DNA of 64,000 nucleotides from Epiperipatus broadwayi (Eukaryota > Onychophora > Udeonychophora > Euonychophora > Peripatidae). Position 1 is the first letter of the stretch. Every line of letters begins with the position of its first letter. The position numbers and the translations under genes are program-made. The stretch spans positions 20,976,353 through 21,040,352 of the forward strand of contig JAQFVV010012394.1 of the NCBI GenBank assembly GCA_028023455.1. Reading direction: 5' to 3'. The notes beneath the pieces were generated by a model. That model was not told the origin of the DNA, made no database searches, and saw only the letters and a program-made list of their open reading frames with translations. This document shows, piece by piece, positions 27,451 to 38,480 of this stretch.

Positions 27451-27547
27451 TTTTTTTTTCCATGTGCCAAAGCATTGACCAGCAAGCGAACCCAGTCCAG
27501 CTGCTTGGAAGGCAGCTATGCTAACCACAAGTTCACCAATGCTTGAC
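27451..27547 (-). mobile_element. tRNA-derived SINE, copy 1
   Basis: On the minus strand it starts GTCAAGCATTGGTG, has an A-box-like TGGTTAGCATAGC, an anticodon-arm-like CTGCCTTCCAAGCAG, a B-box-like GGTTCGCTTGC, and ends ATGCTTTGGCACATGG followed by poly(A). The copy at 56044-56150 has the same 5' start, anticodon arm, 3' end and A tail, which defines a family. RNA polymerase III would use the internal boxes, and a LINE partner would mobilise it. A clear target duplication was not found here because both flanks are T-rich. Confidence 0.7.
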
Positions 27548-29840
27548 TGTTTTTGTTTTAAAATGTCTATTAAAAGTCAATAAAATACTTTTGGATTATT
27601 TCTATTAAATGCAAATATGTTATTCAAATAAATTATAAAGAAATATCAATAAAATCATGATCACGTGTTAAATATTTATCAAATTAATTTAATTACACTA
27701 TTTATTTGTGTATATCTTTATTTAGATTATTAAAGTTATTTATTTTTTGCAAATTTGTAGTTTTTTATATATATTCAATGTTCATAAAATTTATATAAAA
27801 TTATTTGAGATATTTAAAAAAAATATTTATTTAATCCTCATAGGTTCTAAATAATGTTGAAAGGTGTATGTGCAACTCTCTCTATAAAGATGATCAGATA
27901 TCACATCACATGAAATTCATTCTAAAATGTCATAACAATGATTATATTAAAACAATAATTCTAAAGATCTTAATATTAAAGAAATAAAGTTTATTATGTA
28001 TATTAAGCTTCAGAACTTTAAATATGTCAGTCTAAAAATCAATAAAGTAGGAATGGGTTTTGTTTGCTTGATCTTTTTCCAAAGTACTGCCAACGTTTTT
28101 GACAAGAAACCATCTATATTCATCAAGGATAATAGTCAGACCCTAAGTCATTGTTTAATTAAAATCCTTAAGAAAATTTTAAAAAGTTATTTTACCCACA
28201 AAATAATAATAAAATTACTATTATAGAAAGAAGCTCTGAAAGAACAGTTGCTCACATCTATATGGATTGCCACACACGTCATACATCTTTTAATTAAAGA
28301 CGAAAAACAATCGACTTTATTTTGTAAGATTAAAAAAATTGTTTTAATAGAACTCTAACCACATTTAAAACATTTGAATTTCATTAACCAGACTTTCAGT
28401 TGAACTTTAATAAGAGCTAAATGATATTATATATATACCTGTCATTTCTATGGTATGCTTTTTTATTATTTAGAACTTCCACAGAAATATTGTGATATCT
28501 GATAAACTATTTTTATATTGGAATATTTATTTATGCATATATACATAACAAAACGTGTGTATGTGGATGGATAAACTATATAGATAGTTACATTATACTT
28601 GTGTATCTTTCAGAAAATAAATCAAAGAATTATTAATATTGTCAATATTCATATACTTAAGGGGTAACTAATGGTATTCTTTTGTTTAGTTTTCTCTTTG
28701 CAGGACTTCACTGAGAATTTATAAAAAGGATTTCCGTTGATATTTATTTAATTTCTTCATGTAAATACCCCAACAATTTACAGTTTATAATAATAGTTGA
28801 GTTATTAAAGTTAATAAACTTATTTTTGTTTATCCTATCTCAATTTTATTGTAAATAAAATGTAAATGATTTTTTTTTAAATTTAATTTTGTATTCTGTT
28901 TTATTTATTTTACTAATTTATCACAACATATTTCAACCACATATCATGTTTAATAAAATATTATCTTTATCAAATGTTGTGATCATTTAGATATATTTTG
29001 AAATAAATAAAATATCACTTTAATTCAAAAATATATTATTTAAACCCCTTTCATATCCATTAATAAATATAGATGTAGAAGTAACTTAATAAAAAATATA
29101 GTCTCATTATTTACATTTCACAGTCTTATCCTTATAGAGATTGTCAAAGGTTTTCTACCCTCTTATTTCTATTAGAGATTTCCCATTGTATAATTTGAAT
29201 GCCAAACATTTGGGGCATTGGAAGTACATTTACCATTATACTTTATATATATATTGTAAATTATACTGTATTTAATGTAAATAAAATTGTTTTCTTGTTG
29301 TTATAAAATATACTTGTCAATGTGTTTGATCTCATTTGAAATATATATAAAAGAAATTTAATACAGTCCTGAGACTATATGCTTTGAGAGAGCTAAGTTT
29401 GAAAATATTAATAGAGAATCCATATGGCAATACAAGGAAGATAATGTTTCCAATAGGCATTTTTTCCAATTGAAAAGTGATACCCTGTGTAAAGGTGAGT
29501 TCAGACCAGGCCCCATATAACAAAATTATAAATATAAAACAAAAGTTATAATAATAAAATTGCTTTGTATGATATGAAAATGTTTGAATCTCTGGGAATT
29601 GAATGTGATCATCCTCAACAATATATATTTAAAAATTCACTTCATACTGATTAACAATTTAGTATTTCAATTAGTACTCACCATTAATTTAGTCTTTCAA
29701 ATAATCGTATGGTACAACCCCCCTCATATGAATTATAACTGCAAGAACTGTGTTTGATCCATAATTTTGGCAAATCTGTATTTAATGTGGCAAAATAGCA
29801 GTCAATGGTAAACATTATCACCGACTGATACCATTATATA
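27548..29840. other. AT-rich noncoding stretch
   Basis: No gene was recognised. The open frames at 27996-28226 (plus) and 29332-29523 (minus) have no domain and no supporting splice or promoter context. Confidence 0.5.
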
Positions 29841-32420
29841 TATATTGTACCAGTATAAATCCACCACGCTTACTCATACACAGTACCCGAGTTCAAACCC
29901 AGTCCACGTTTAAGAATAAATTCCAAAACGCCAACGAAATTCAAACCCAAACCCCGGCATGACCAACCGATGATGACTTTATAACAGCACGGGGTTATCC
30001 CTTTACTAGCTCAACTCAGAACACAGACTAAATTACTTACAGTTTTATATATAGATCTATTATACTCTGGGTATCGGTACGGTCATTAATGTAATGTATA
30101 TATTTAAGTTGTCAATACAGCCAGTAGGTGACTAAATAGACTTCGAGAGTAATGAGGTGGAAAACACAAAATTAGAGTAAATAAATTGTTTAATAACAAA
30201 TAGAGAGCATAAAAATATAGTATTCAAAAGTACGGTAAGATTTCCATAAATATTCTATTATAATTAGCTACTAGTCTTTAGTAATCATTTTACCTGGTAA
30301 ACAAACTCATACCAATATTTGTGTAGTGAAATGATTGACGGGTAGCTAAGGGAATCAGAGCATTTGAGCATCGGAAATATTTATCTACGATTTTTATTAA
30401 GTTATTTTATTCGAATAGATTCGAACCGTTGCTTGTACGAATAGTTGGAGGGTGGTTTCGTATAACTATGATATCTAAGATCGATGTACTAGTGGTTGCC
30501 TAAATTGATGAGCCCTACAGTAATCACTTGCGGTGCATCAACGGAATACCGGGCGGCTTGTACTTTGACAAGGCTTAATGCCCCCAAGTAGCTCCGGGAC
30601 ACTACAACCAGCCGGGATCATTTCGAAACCCGGTGATCCAAGAGATAACCTGGGAAAGAATTGCTTTCTTCCCCATATGGTAGTATGGCGAGACGCTAAC
30701 TTCGGCGAAGGGAAGGCATTGCCACAGTCATCGAGGACGAGTGCTTGAAGTGGATTTGAAAAGGAATTATACCAAACCTGGTTAATCAATTCGTCTATTT
30801 CTGCGCAACAGGCTGATATAACTATTCCAATAAAACATGGCGGAATCAAACTGACCGCGAAAGCAATAATTAATTAAGTTTACTCTGAAACCCCTAACTC
30901 CCCCAGGTCATTCAGGCGGTAGCGATGATAACAAATTATACACTGAGAACTATTTCTCATTTCATGTAGGAAACTAAGATAATAAACTTAAAACCCTTTA
31001 CATTTTTAAGATTGAAGTATCGGTTATAATAGTATGACAACAAAAAAAACATAATAAAGTGATTTAATATCTGCCAACTCAATATATGAAATAATCTTTA
31101 CTTTAACAATGAACTTCCTTTTAAAATAACTATAATCAATATTATAAACTAGCTTTAAACAGAGTTGGGAAATATTTCTATTGGCATCGTTTGTTTATAG
31201 CATAAGTAAATAGGAAAAAAAATATAAATGTCTTCATTTGAATTATTATTAGTAGATACAATATTTACAAACTATTTTCTAAAGACTAGAGCAGAGGAAA
31301 AGGAGAAAAGAAAATTTACTGACAGGTTTGAAACAGTAGCGTTATAAACGAAACAAAAAACTTACATGTGATTCATTTGATTGACAGATTAACTTATAAC
31401 ATTAAGCTCGGGAGAAAGTTAAAAGTTCAGGTAACACGGTTACCCTTCCTTCTTCATCCGGCTTGGCTTCTCACGATGGTATTTCTGACGAACGTAGGCG
31501 CGCATTTGAAATCTACTTGGAAGGCATAGTCAATTTGGAGATTGGAAGCTGGAAATTGTGAAGCACATAAAACATGATCAGTCAGTGGCACAAAGATTCA
31601 AATTGGCGGGACAGAGATCAGCTCCTGGTACTTAGCCCATCGACATTACGGTTTACTGGTGGACTTCTTAACAAAAGTTGGAGAGATTTCTCTAGCAACT
31701 GCTTTGCTGTTTTTGAGACGATCTACTCTCAGCCACGTCAAAAGTTAGAATGTTAGTTTTCTCTACGATGGCCATGGTTGACCTTTCTGCCTGGTTTTTG
31801 TTTTAGGCTCTGCCTACTTTTCTCTAGCCTTCAGCAATCCAGCTTGACCATACAATATCAATTATCCATTTCCATTGTTCCGTTTTCAGCTATCTTTAAC
31901 TTTAATACGTAATTTTAAATTGACAAAGTAATTACAAATATAAATTCCTTATCTAATTTCGAATACAACTCAATTACTCTATACATTTGTACAATACAGA
32001 TTTTAATTAAAACCACTGATCAAAGGAATGTGACTTTTGATCAGTATTTTTAAACGACTTTGTATAATTCTAAAAGGCTAAAATTTAAGCAAATACACCC
32101 GCAATGAAACTTTTAAATTAAGCTGATATAAATTCACAAACCACGCACACACGAATATTATTTCATGATTTGTGACATTTATGCACGGAATCTTTACATA
32201 TTTATTTACAAAACATAAAATATATATAGCTCAATTTTTGTGACTTGAAATGGAAAAATCCCATTGCGGGCGAATAGTAGTTCGAATTACCGTACTTAAA
32301 CACATGAAACTAAGATCGGTTCTTCGATCTGTCTGTTTCAATATATAAATTGTAACTGGACTGTCTACCCCTCACTCAGTTGATTTTATTTCCTGATGAA
32401 CATATTGCAGGATGGAAACA
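29841..32420. other. Unassigned tract of higher GC content
   Basis: From about 29850 to 32420 the sequence is clearly richer in G and C than its surroundings, especially 30330-30930 and 31430-31870. A 103-residue frame lies at 30538-30849 (minus) and a 60-residue frame at 31574-31756 (plus); neither resembles a known family. The left edge is a TA run followed by TGTACC, as at the 5' end of the LTR element at 24121 read on the minus strand. A TATA-like atatataaat and a TCAGTTG initiator-like site lie near 32341 and 32378. A degenerate solo LTR or other LTR remnant is possible, and a host promoter or first exon is not excluded. Confidence 0.4.
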
Positions 32421-32880
32421 AAGATTGGCATTACCCAATGTTTATCTTACCACCCTACAACATTTTCTGGCTCATCAGAGAATATAGCATTAAAGAGACT
32501 GGAAATATTTAGAAAACTTGTTTGTTTGGTTTCCCAAGTGGAGCCAATAGAGTTCCAGCTTACTACAACCTTACTTACTTTTTCAGATCTGCTTATGCTG
32601 AACATAACTCAGGAGGCATGAGATTCTTGTGAACAAATGCAATAAATGATGAGTAATGTGAAATAAAACTGACTAGATATATTAGTTTTAGATAACAATG
32701 ATTTATTTATTTAACAACTAAAGTTATTGACAGTTCATTTTTGGATATAGATTTCCTGTATGCACATATATTCCCAGGCCAGTTTGATTTACATTTAATT
32801 ATTCTTGTACTAACCATCAATAATTGGTGCAATAAATCCTTCAACTATAAATTCTGTACAAATTATTCATGCTTGATTTT
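32421..32880. other. Noncoding spacer
   Basis: Moderately AT-rich, with open frames at 32412-32621 and 32741-32935 that show no recognisable domain; the second runs into the minisatellite. Confidence 0.4.
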
Positions 32881-33420
32881 GGTATATAGATGTAGATCTT
32901 GGTCATTCATCTTTGATCCAGGTATACGGATATAAATTCAAGTCATTCATCTTTGATCCAGGTGTCTGGGTATAAATTCAAGTCATTCATCTTTGATCTA
33001 GGTGGATGTAGATTTATATCATTCATTTATTTAGTGTATTTTTGATCCAGATATCTAGATGCAGGTTCAAATCATTCATTTATTCAAAATATTAATTATC
33101 TAATTCAGGTTTGTAGATTTAAGTCATTCATTTACTTAATTCATCTTTCATCCAGGCATATGGATGTAGGTTCATGTCTTTCACTTATATTAACATATTA
33201 ATTCTCTAATTCAGATTTGTAGATTTAAGTCATTCATTTATTTAACTCTTCCTTGATCCAGGTGTATGAATGTAGACCTAAGTTACTCATGTATTCAAAA
33301 TATTAATCCTAATTTGAGTTTGTAGATTTAAGTCATTCATTTATTTAACTCTTTCTTGATGCAGGTGTATGAATGTAGACTCATATCTCTCATGTACTTT
33401 AAAGATTAGCCCTTGTAGAT
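32881..33420 (+). repeat. Degenerate minisatellite with higher-order structure
   Basis: The motif gatccaggtgtatggatgta followed by a ttcaagtcattcattta-type segment recurs about ten times with unit length near 40-55 bp. A longer period is also visible: tgtagatttaagtcattcat recurs at about 33112, 33218 and 33321, giving steps of ~106 and ~103 bp. Confidence 0.8.
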
Positions 33421-33576
33421 AGATGCACATTAGATTAAGAGCATATGCAATTTAATTTTTATACTGAAGCATTTTCAATCCATGGACTATATAAGTATAT
33501 TTAATCTCTGTGCATATTTGAAGTAGAAACAGATTCAATTTCATTTTTACATATAAGCATTACAAATTCTGTATTC

Positions 33577-33731
33577 ATAATAAAAACACACAATTAATTA
33601 TCTATAAAACTGCTTTAATATTTCAACCAGCAGACTGGCTTTCATCAGAAAGCACAGCAATGAGGAAAACCAGTCTGCTGGTTGAAATATTAAAGCAGTT
33701 TTATAGAGAAGTAATTGTGTGTTTTTATTAT
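33577..33731. mobile_element. Palindromic element with a hammerhead in its arm
   Basis: The ends ataataaaaacacacaatta and its complement, plus long inner arms (taaaactgctttaatatttc and complement), make a 155 bp foldback with an asymmetric centre. One arm and the centre form a hammerhead motif on the minus strand (33611-33654); the opposite arm carries a broken version. A (TA)n tract follows to 33780. Confidence 0.75.
33611..33654 (-). ncRNA. Hammerhead ribozyme motif with minimal stem III
   Basis: On the minus strand TGCTTT precedes CTGATGA (complement of 33642-33648). Stem II pairs CCAG with CTGG (plus AA/TT, with one bulged G) around TCTG. GAAA follows, then TATT, and AAAGCA closes a perfect six-pair stem I. 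Stem III is almost absent (a single A-T pair with a two-base loop), so cleavage as a monomer is doubtful; very short stem III is, however, reported for retroelement hammerheads. Confidence 0.55.
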
Positions 33732-33748
33732 ATATATATATATATATA

Positions 33749-33787
<39 letters not shown>

Positions 33788-34984
33788 TTTTAGTTAGTTT
33801 GTATATTTATTAAAATCCGTATTCACGTACATATAAATACATATTTATTTTAACTCACATATTATTATATTTTTTATTTATTTTTAAATCAATATTCTTA
33901 AGTTATTAAAATCAGTATAATTATTATTCTTTAAAAACATTATTTTTTAAAAACATTATTTTCTTACATGACATTTGATAAATCAATCATTTGAATAATT
34001 ACATTTTATTTTATACATTAATTATTTCAATAAATGCGTTTTCAAAAAGTATATATGAATATTATAAATGTATCTACATTTTTCCTTACCTGGACATTTA
34101 AATCTTCACATCAAGAAGGGGTTTACTTGAACTGAATGGCACACTAAATTACTATTGCTGTTACTTAGGCATGTTTTCTAATTCCTTGACTTCACATGGT
34201 TGGCGAGAGAGGAAGATCTGCTTTCTAGCTGCTCATTCTGGAGTTTTCCAAATTACTAATGCACTTTTCCATTATTTAGTTATCCAGTAACTATACATTT
34301 TTCTTCTGTTGATGATAACTGTGATTTCCAACTTGGTTATTTTAGAATTCCAAACAGTAATAAATTGCATGGCAATGACAACAATTTTCAACAGGTCTCA
34401 CTCTTGACCATCCTAATATCTGATTGTACTGTAACTGTAACTCTAACTGAACTCTAATTGTAACTAACTTATCTAATTAAGCTGCTTCTTTTATTTCTTC
34501 TGCTTCCCATGTATTTGTCATCTCCCAACATGTTTTTAAAAAACAGTTGATTAAGAGTCCAAGGCAAGAATGTGATGCTATCTTTAAGTGTTTTTACATT
34601 TAAATCTGAAAACATATAGCTCTAAAATAAATCATATCTGTAATATTTTAAATTGAAGATTTATCAATTAATGATAAAGATTTATTAATTAAATGCATCT
34701 TTTATATTTTATTTTTTTATATTTGTTTTTATAACACAATTGGAAAAATGACTTTAATTCCCTGTCACTTGCTTCTTTATTTAAATCTTTATTTACTGAA
34801 CAATGTCAGTTTTATTTTTAATTTAAACTACTTTAACTGGAGAGGGGGGGCAGGAAAGAAATCTTTAAAGTATATATGTGAATCAACATGACTGTTTCAA
34901 TATATATATAAAACACAGGATGAACATACAAAAATAATAATGAATAGATAAATAAGCTAATAATAATATAAGTATTTATAAAAT
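33732..34984. other. TA tract and AT-rich spacer
   Basis: The interrupted TA run ends at about 33780. No gene is seen in the remainder; a slightly richer patch at 34080-34600 is unidentified. Confidence 0.5.
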
Positions 34985-36065
34985 AATAGATAAATAGATA
35001 GGTGGAAAAGTAGGTTGATAGATAGTAGATATATAGATAAATATATGGATGAATAATTAGATATATAGATAAGAAGATAGATAAAATTATATTGATAGAT
35101 TTATAAATGGATAATAATAATAATAATATAGATATCTAGGTATTACATTCAAATATCAGCCGTTCAAGCTAATTGTGCATGTGCTTCGCTTTGCGAGTGT
35201 TAATAATAATAAATGAATACTTTCCAATACAAGATATAGGAATAAAATGAATCCACTTATTCCTACAATTCAAATGCTTATATATGAGCAAATCTGAAGT
35301 ACTGGCAAGGAAAGCATGAGGATAGACCACTCACTTTAAATTACTATTTACGATGTCTGAATGAATGACATCGGTGAAATTATCTAGAATTTACTAAACA
35401 TCACTCTAACTGAAACTTAATCATATGTAAATAAGCATTTATTTTTATATAGTGCATGTTTACAATTGTATTACATTTTCTTGCCAGTACTTCGGATTTG
35501 CTCTTATATAAGCATTTGAGTTGTAGGAATAAGTGGATTCATTTTATTCCTGTATAAATACTATATCTTGTATTGAAAAGGAAAGTATTCATTTATTATT
35601 ATTAACACTCACAAAGCACATGCACAATTAGCTTGAAAGGCTGGTATTTGAATGTAATACAATTGTAAACATGCACCATATAAAAATAAATGCTTATTTA
35701 GATATCTAGTTATATAAAGTTATATAAGGTTATATAAAACACTAATGCATAGAAAAATATATAAATAGATTCCTAGAATAATGGATATACAGATAGATTG
35801 ATTACCTGAAACACAGAAGAATATGGATTGTGGGTGAATGAATAAATTGATGGATGAAGGAATAGATTAGGAAAATTTATTTATAGATAAATAATAGTTA
35901 GATGGTTGAATAGATGAATAGATAAATAGATCAGTGAATATACAAATAGATAGATAGATGGATAGCTAGATAGATAGATAAATACATAAATAAGTAGATA
36001 GAGATAGAAAGATAGAACAAATATATAGTAGATAAATAGAGAGAAAAAAAGACAGACAAATAGAT
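34985..36065. repeat. GATA-rich simple-repeat field
   Basis: Degenerate tagataaatagataga-type tetranucleotide repeats occupy 34985-35130 and 35765-36065, interrupted by the foldback element at 35140-35698. This suggests the foldback landed in an existing GATA-type microsatellite. Confidence 0.75.
35140..35698. mobile_element. Complex foldback element with possible 11 bp target duplication
   Basis: The segment 35140-35315 returns inverted at about 35476-35660 with few differences (for example aattgtgcatgtgctt and its complement). A second, smaller inverted pair (about 35430-35475 with 35656-35698) is nested. The flanks carry tagatatctag at 35129-35139 and 35699-35709, which could be a target duplication, although that motif is itself mostly palindromic. 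No protein is encoded and no clear hammerhead was found. Confidence 0.65.
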
Positions 36066-38480
36066 ATTTATATCGTGAAAGTATTTAAAATCAATTATTA
36101 GAGAAATTTTGTTTTTACCCTACCCGAAGTTGGATCTTCCTTCATTTTTTCTATAAAATAAAAATTGTAAAAATAATAGTTAATTATAATAACAAATTTA
36201 ACATTGTTTTCTTTATAAATTCTCATTTATAATACAAATCACATTGTGGATAAATATATTACAATTTTTATAAACCAAATAATAATACATATCAATAATA
36301 CTTTATAACAAGTTTTACCATATTCTTAGGCCAATTCTTTGCTCATAAGAAGGATAAGTTTTTCACAAAATAACCCTTTACGTTATTATAGTCAATTTTT
36401 TAAATATCATAAACTTTTAAGCAAAAGTAGATAACATCATAATGTAATTGAATTCAAAACCGAGATTATTCAAACATTAACAATAATTATAGTAGAGTGA
36501 ATTATTATTGTGGATACATCCTAACTCAGCAGAATCCCACTTTCAAATAATGGACTTGTCATGACTACAAGATTATTAAGAATATAGTATTGTAGTTAAA
36601 AACAAACTGAAGGAAACAATAATTGCAGATATTGAGGAATATCCGACACCTGTCAGACATTGTATATTATCTATGATATTGTAGTATGCAGTGAAGCATG
36701 TTCAGATCTGAAGCAGGAAGTTACTAACCACAATCATTACTATATTTGCTCATGAGATAAGCCACATGTAAGGTGGAAGTGTCAATGTCCTAGAGAGAAA
36801 TTACAGCAACCTCAAACAGATATATTTCTAACCACTAGATATGCATAGTTCACCAACCTGTAATTAAAATAAATGTATTGAAGCTAGATGTTGCATAAAC
36901 TCTTTGTATTATATATATATATATATATATATATTGCACCTAACTGAAGTTTCACTTAGTTCCAAAAGGAGCCAAAGGTTATCTTAGCTTAACCTTTTGG
37001 TTTGAAATTGTCTGATTTTTAAAAAATAATAATGATAAAAATGAAAATTAAATTAGTTAATGACTAAACTAGGATAATCTTGTATTGATTATAATCATTG
37101 TTGTATTATGGAATTATGTCTAAGTATTTGAAAAAGATATATGAGTTAGGTTGGTAAGAAATGCTAAATAATAATTTGGATTCTAAAAAAAAGAAAGATA
37201 TCAGAAATAGTTGTCAGTTTTGTAAGTAATAATAAATGTATTCTAAAATAACTATGTATAATCTATTCTAATGTTTAAAGAATAATAATAAGATATTATT
37301 ATTAAGTTGGAATAAGTAAGTAATAAATTTAAAAAAAATGATGTGTAAGTTTTTATTGAAAAAAAATAAGAATATTTGTTATTAGTTTTTGTAGCCTAAC
37401 ATTACAGTTATAAAAATTATTTAGATTAAATATTCATTAACATTCTATTGTTGTAATTTTAAAAATAACTTTTAACCAATTAGCTTGCTTTCGTATGTGA
37501 GAATATGTCTGTGCCTGCAAGGATAATATAAATATAAAAATAAAGAAATAATTTAATTTCAATATTGTTTAAAATAAATAAATAAACAAATGTGTGGATA
37601 AAATTATTTCAATAAAATATTTATGGGTTTAATAAAGGGTATAACTTTGGATTTTATATTTATTACTATTGGGTTGTAAAATATCATTAAAAAAAATTAT
37701 CACACAATATTTGTTAATAATAAATATTGTGAGTTTCCAGCTGAAAGTCACGTGGTATGGGAAGATTATATTGATTACGTCATTAGATCGATTTTATAGC
37801 TGGTTTGTTAGAATATTAAAATTTAATAAAAAAATAGTTTTTATTGGTTTTTAATTAAACTGTAGGTGGGTGAAAAATTGTGAGATAAATGAAGATCTAA
37901 AGGATTATTCAGTTGCTGATCTGTTTTTAATTCTACCTGTGGCTGAATATTAAAAGTTCTTTAACAAAAGTAAATTTTTAAAACTTTATATTTTCTAAAA
38001 ATAAAAGTATGTTTTTAAAACCATTATTTTAAATCATCCAGTATTGACAGTGGGCTGAGAAGAAAAGGTAATCCATTTTTCTGACAGTTTTTTATTCCAG
38101 TTGAGGCATTAAAATTTATAGTAAAATGTTTGAAGAAAATCCAGCGACTCATATTTCATTTATTTTTTATCTATTCATTTTTCTTTATTTAGAAGTAAAA
38201 CTTAAATTATTAAGTATTGTTATGGCTAAAGACTTTATTGCACTAAACTATTGAAGTGGTAAATCTGTAGTACATATTTAACTTCATTGCCTGATGACAT
38301 TACATACCTTTAAACTAGGGTTTGAACCAGTTTATATGTTTATTTTGTCATCTAGGAATGTTAAACACACATATACACATATCACTTCCACCCTGTTTAT
38401 TTAAAAAGGTTATGTATAACCAGTTGAATTATTATTTTAGCTTAAGTATATTTTATTTCCAAACTTGTAAATTCCCTTCA
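36066..38480. other. AT-rich noncoding stretch
   Basis: No gene recognised; includes a TA run at about 36909-36933. The frame at 37669-37854 is low complexity. Confidence 0.5.

Noticed and set aside
30538-30849. 103-residue minus-strand frame in the GC-richer tract
   Set aside because: Plausible composition but no recognisable domain, no splice or promoter support, and the tract may be an old repeat.
31480-31520. CTGACGA ... GAAA in the GC-richer tract
   Set aside because: No convincing stem II or stem I pairing, and the core is already a variant.
32376-32430. Hammerhead-like CTGATGA followed by GAAA
   Set aside because: Stem I does not pair and stem II is only three pairs around a large loop.
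32881-33420. CRISPR-like array
   Set aside because: Repeats are degenerate and contiguous without unique spacers; this is a minisatellite in eukaryotic DNA.
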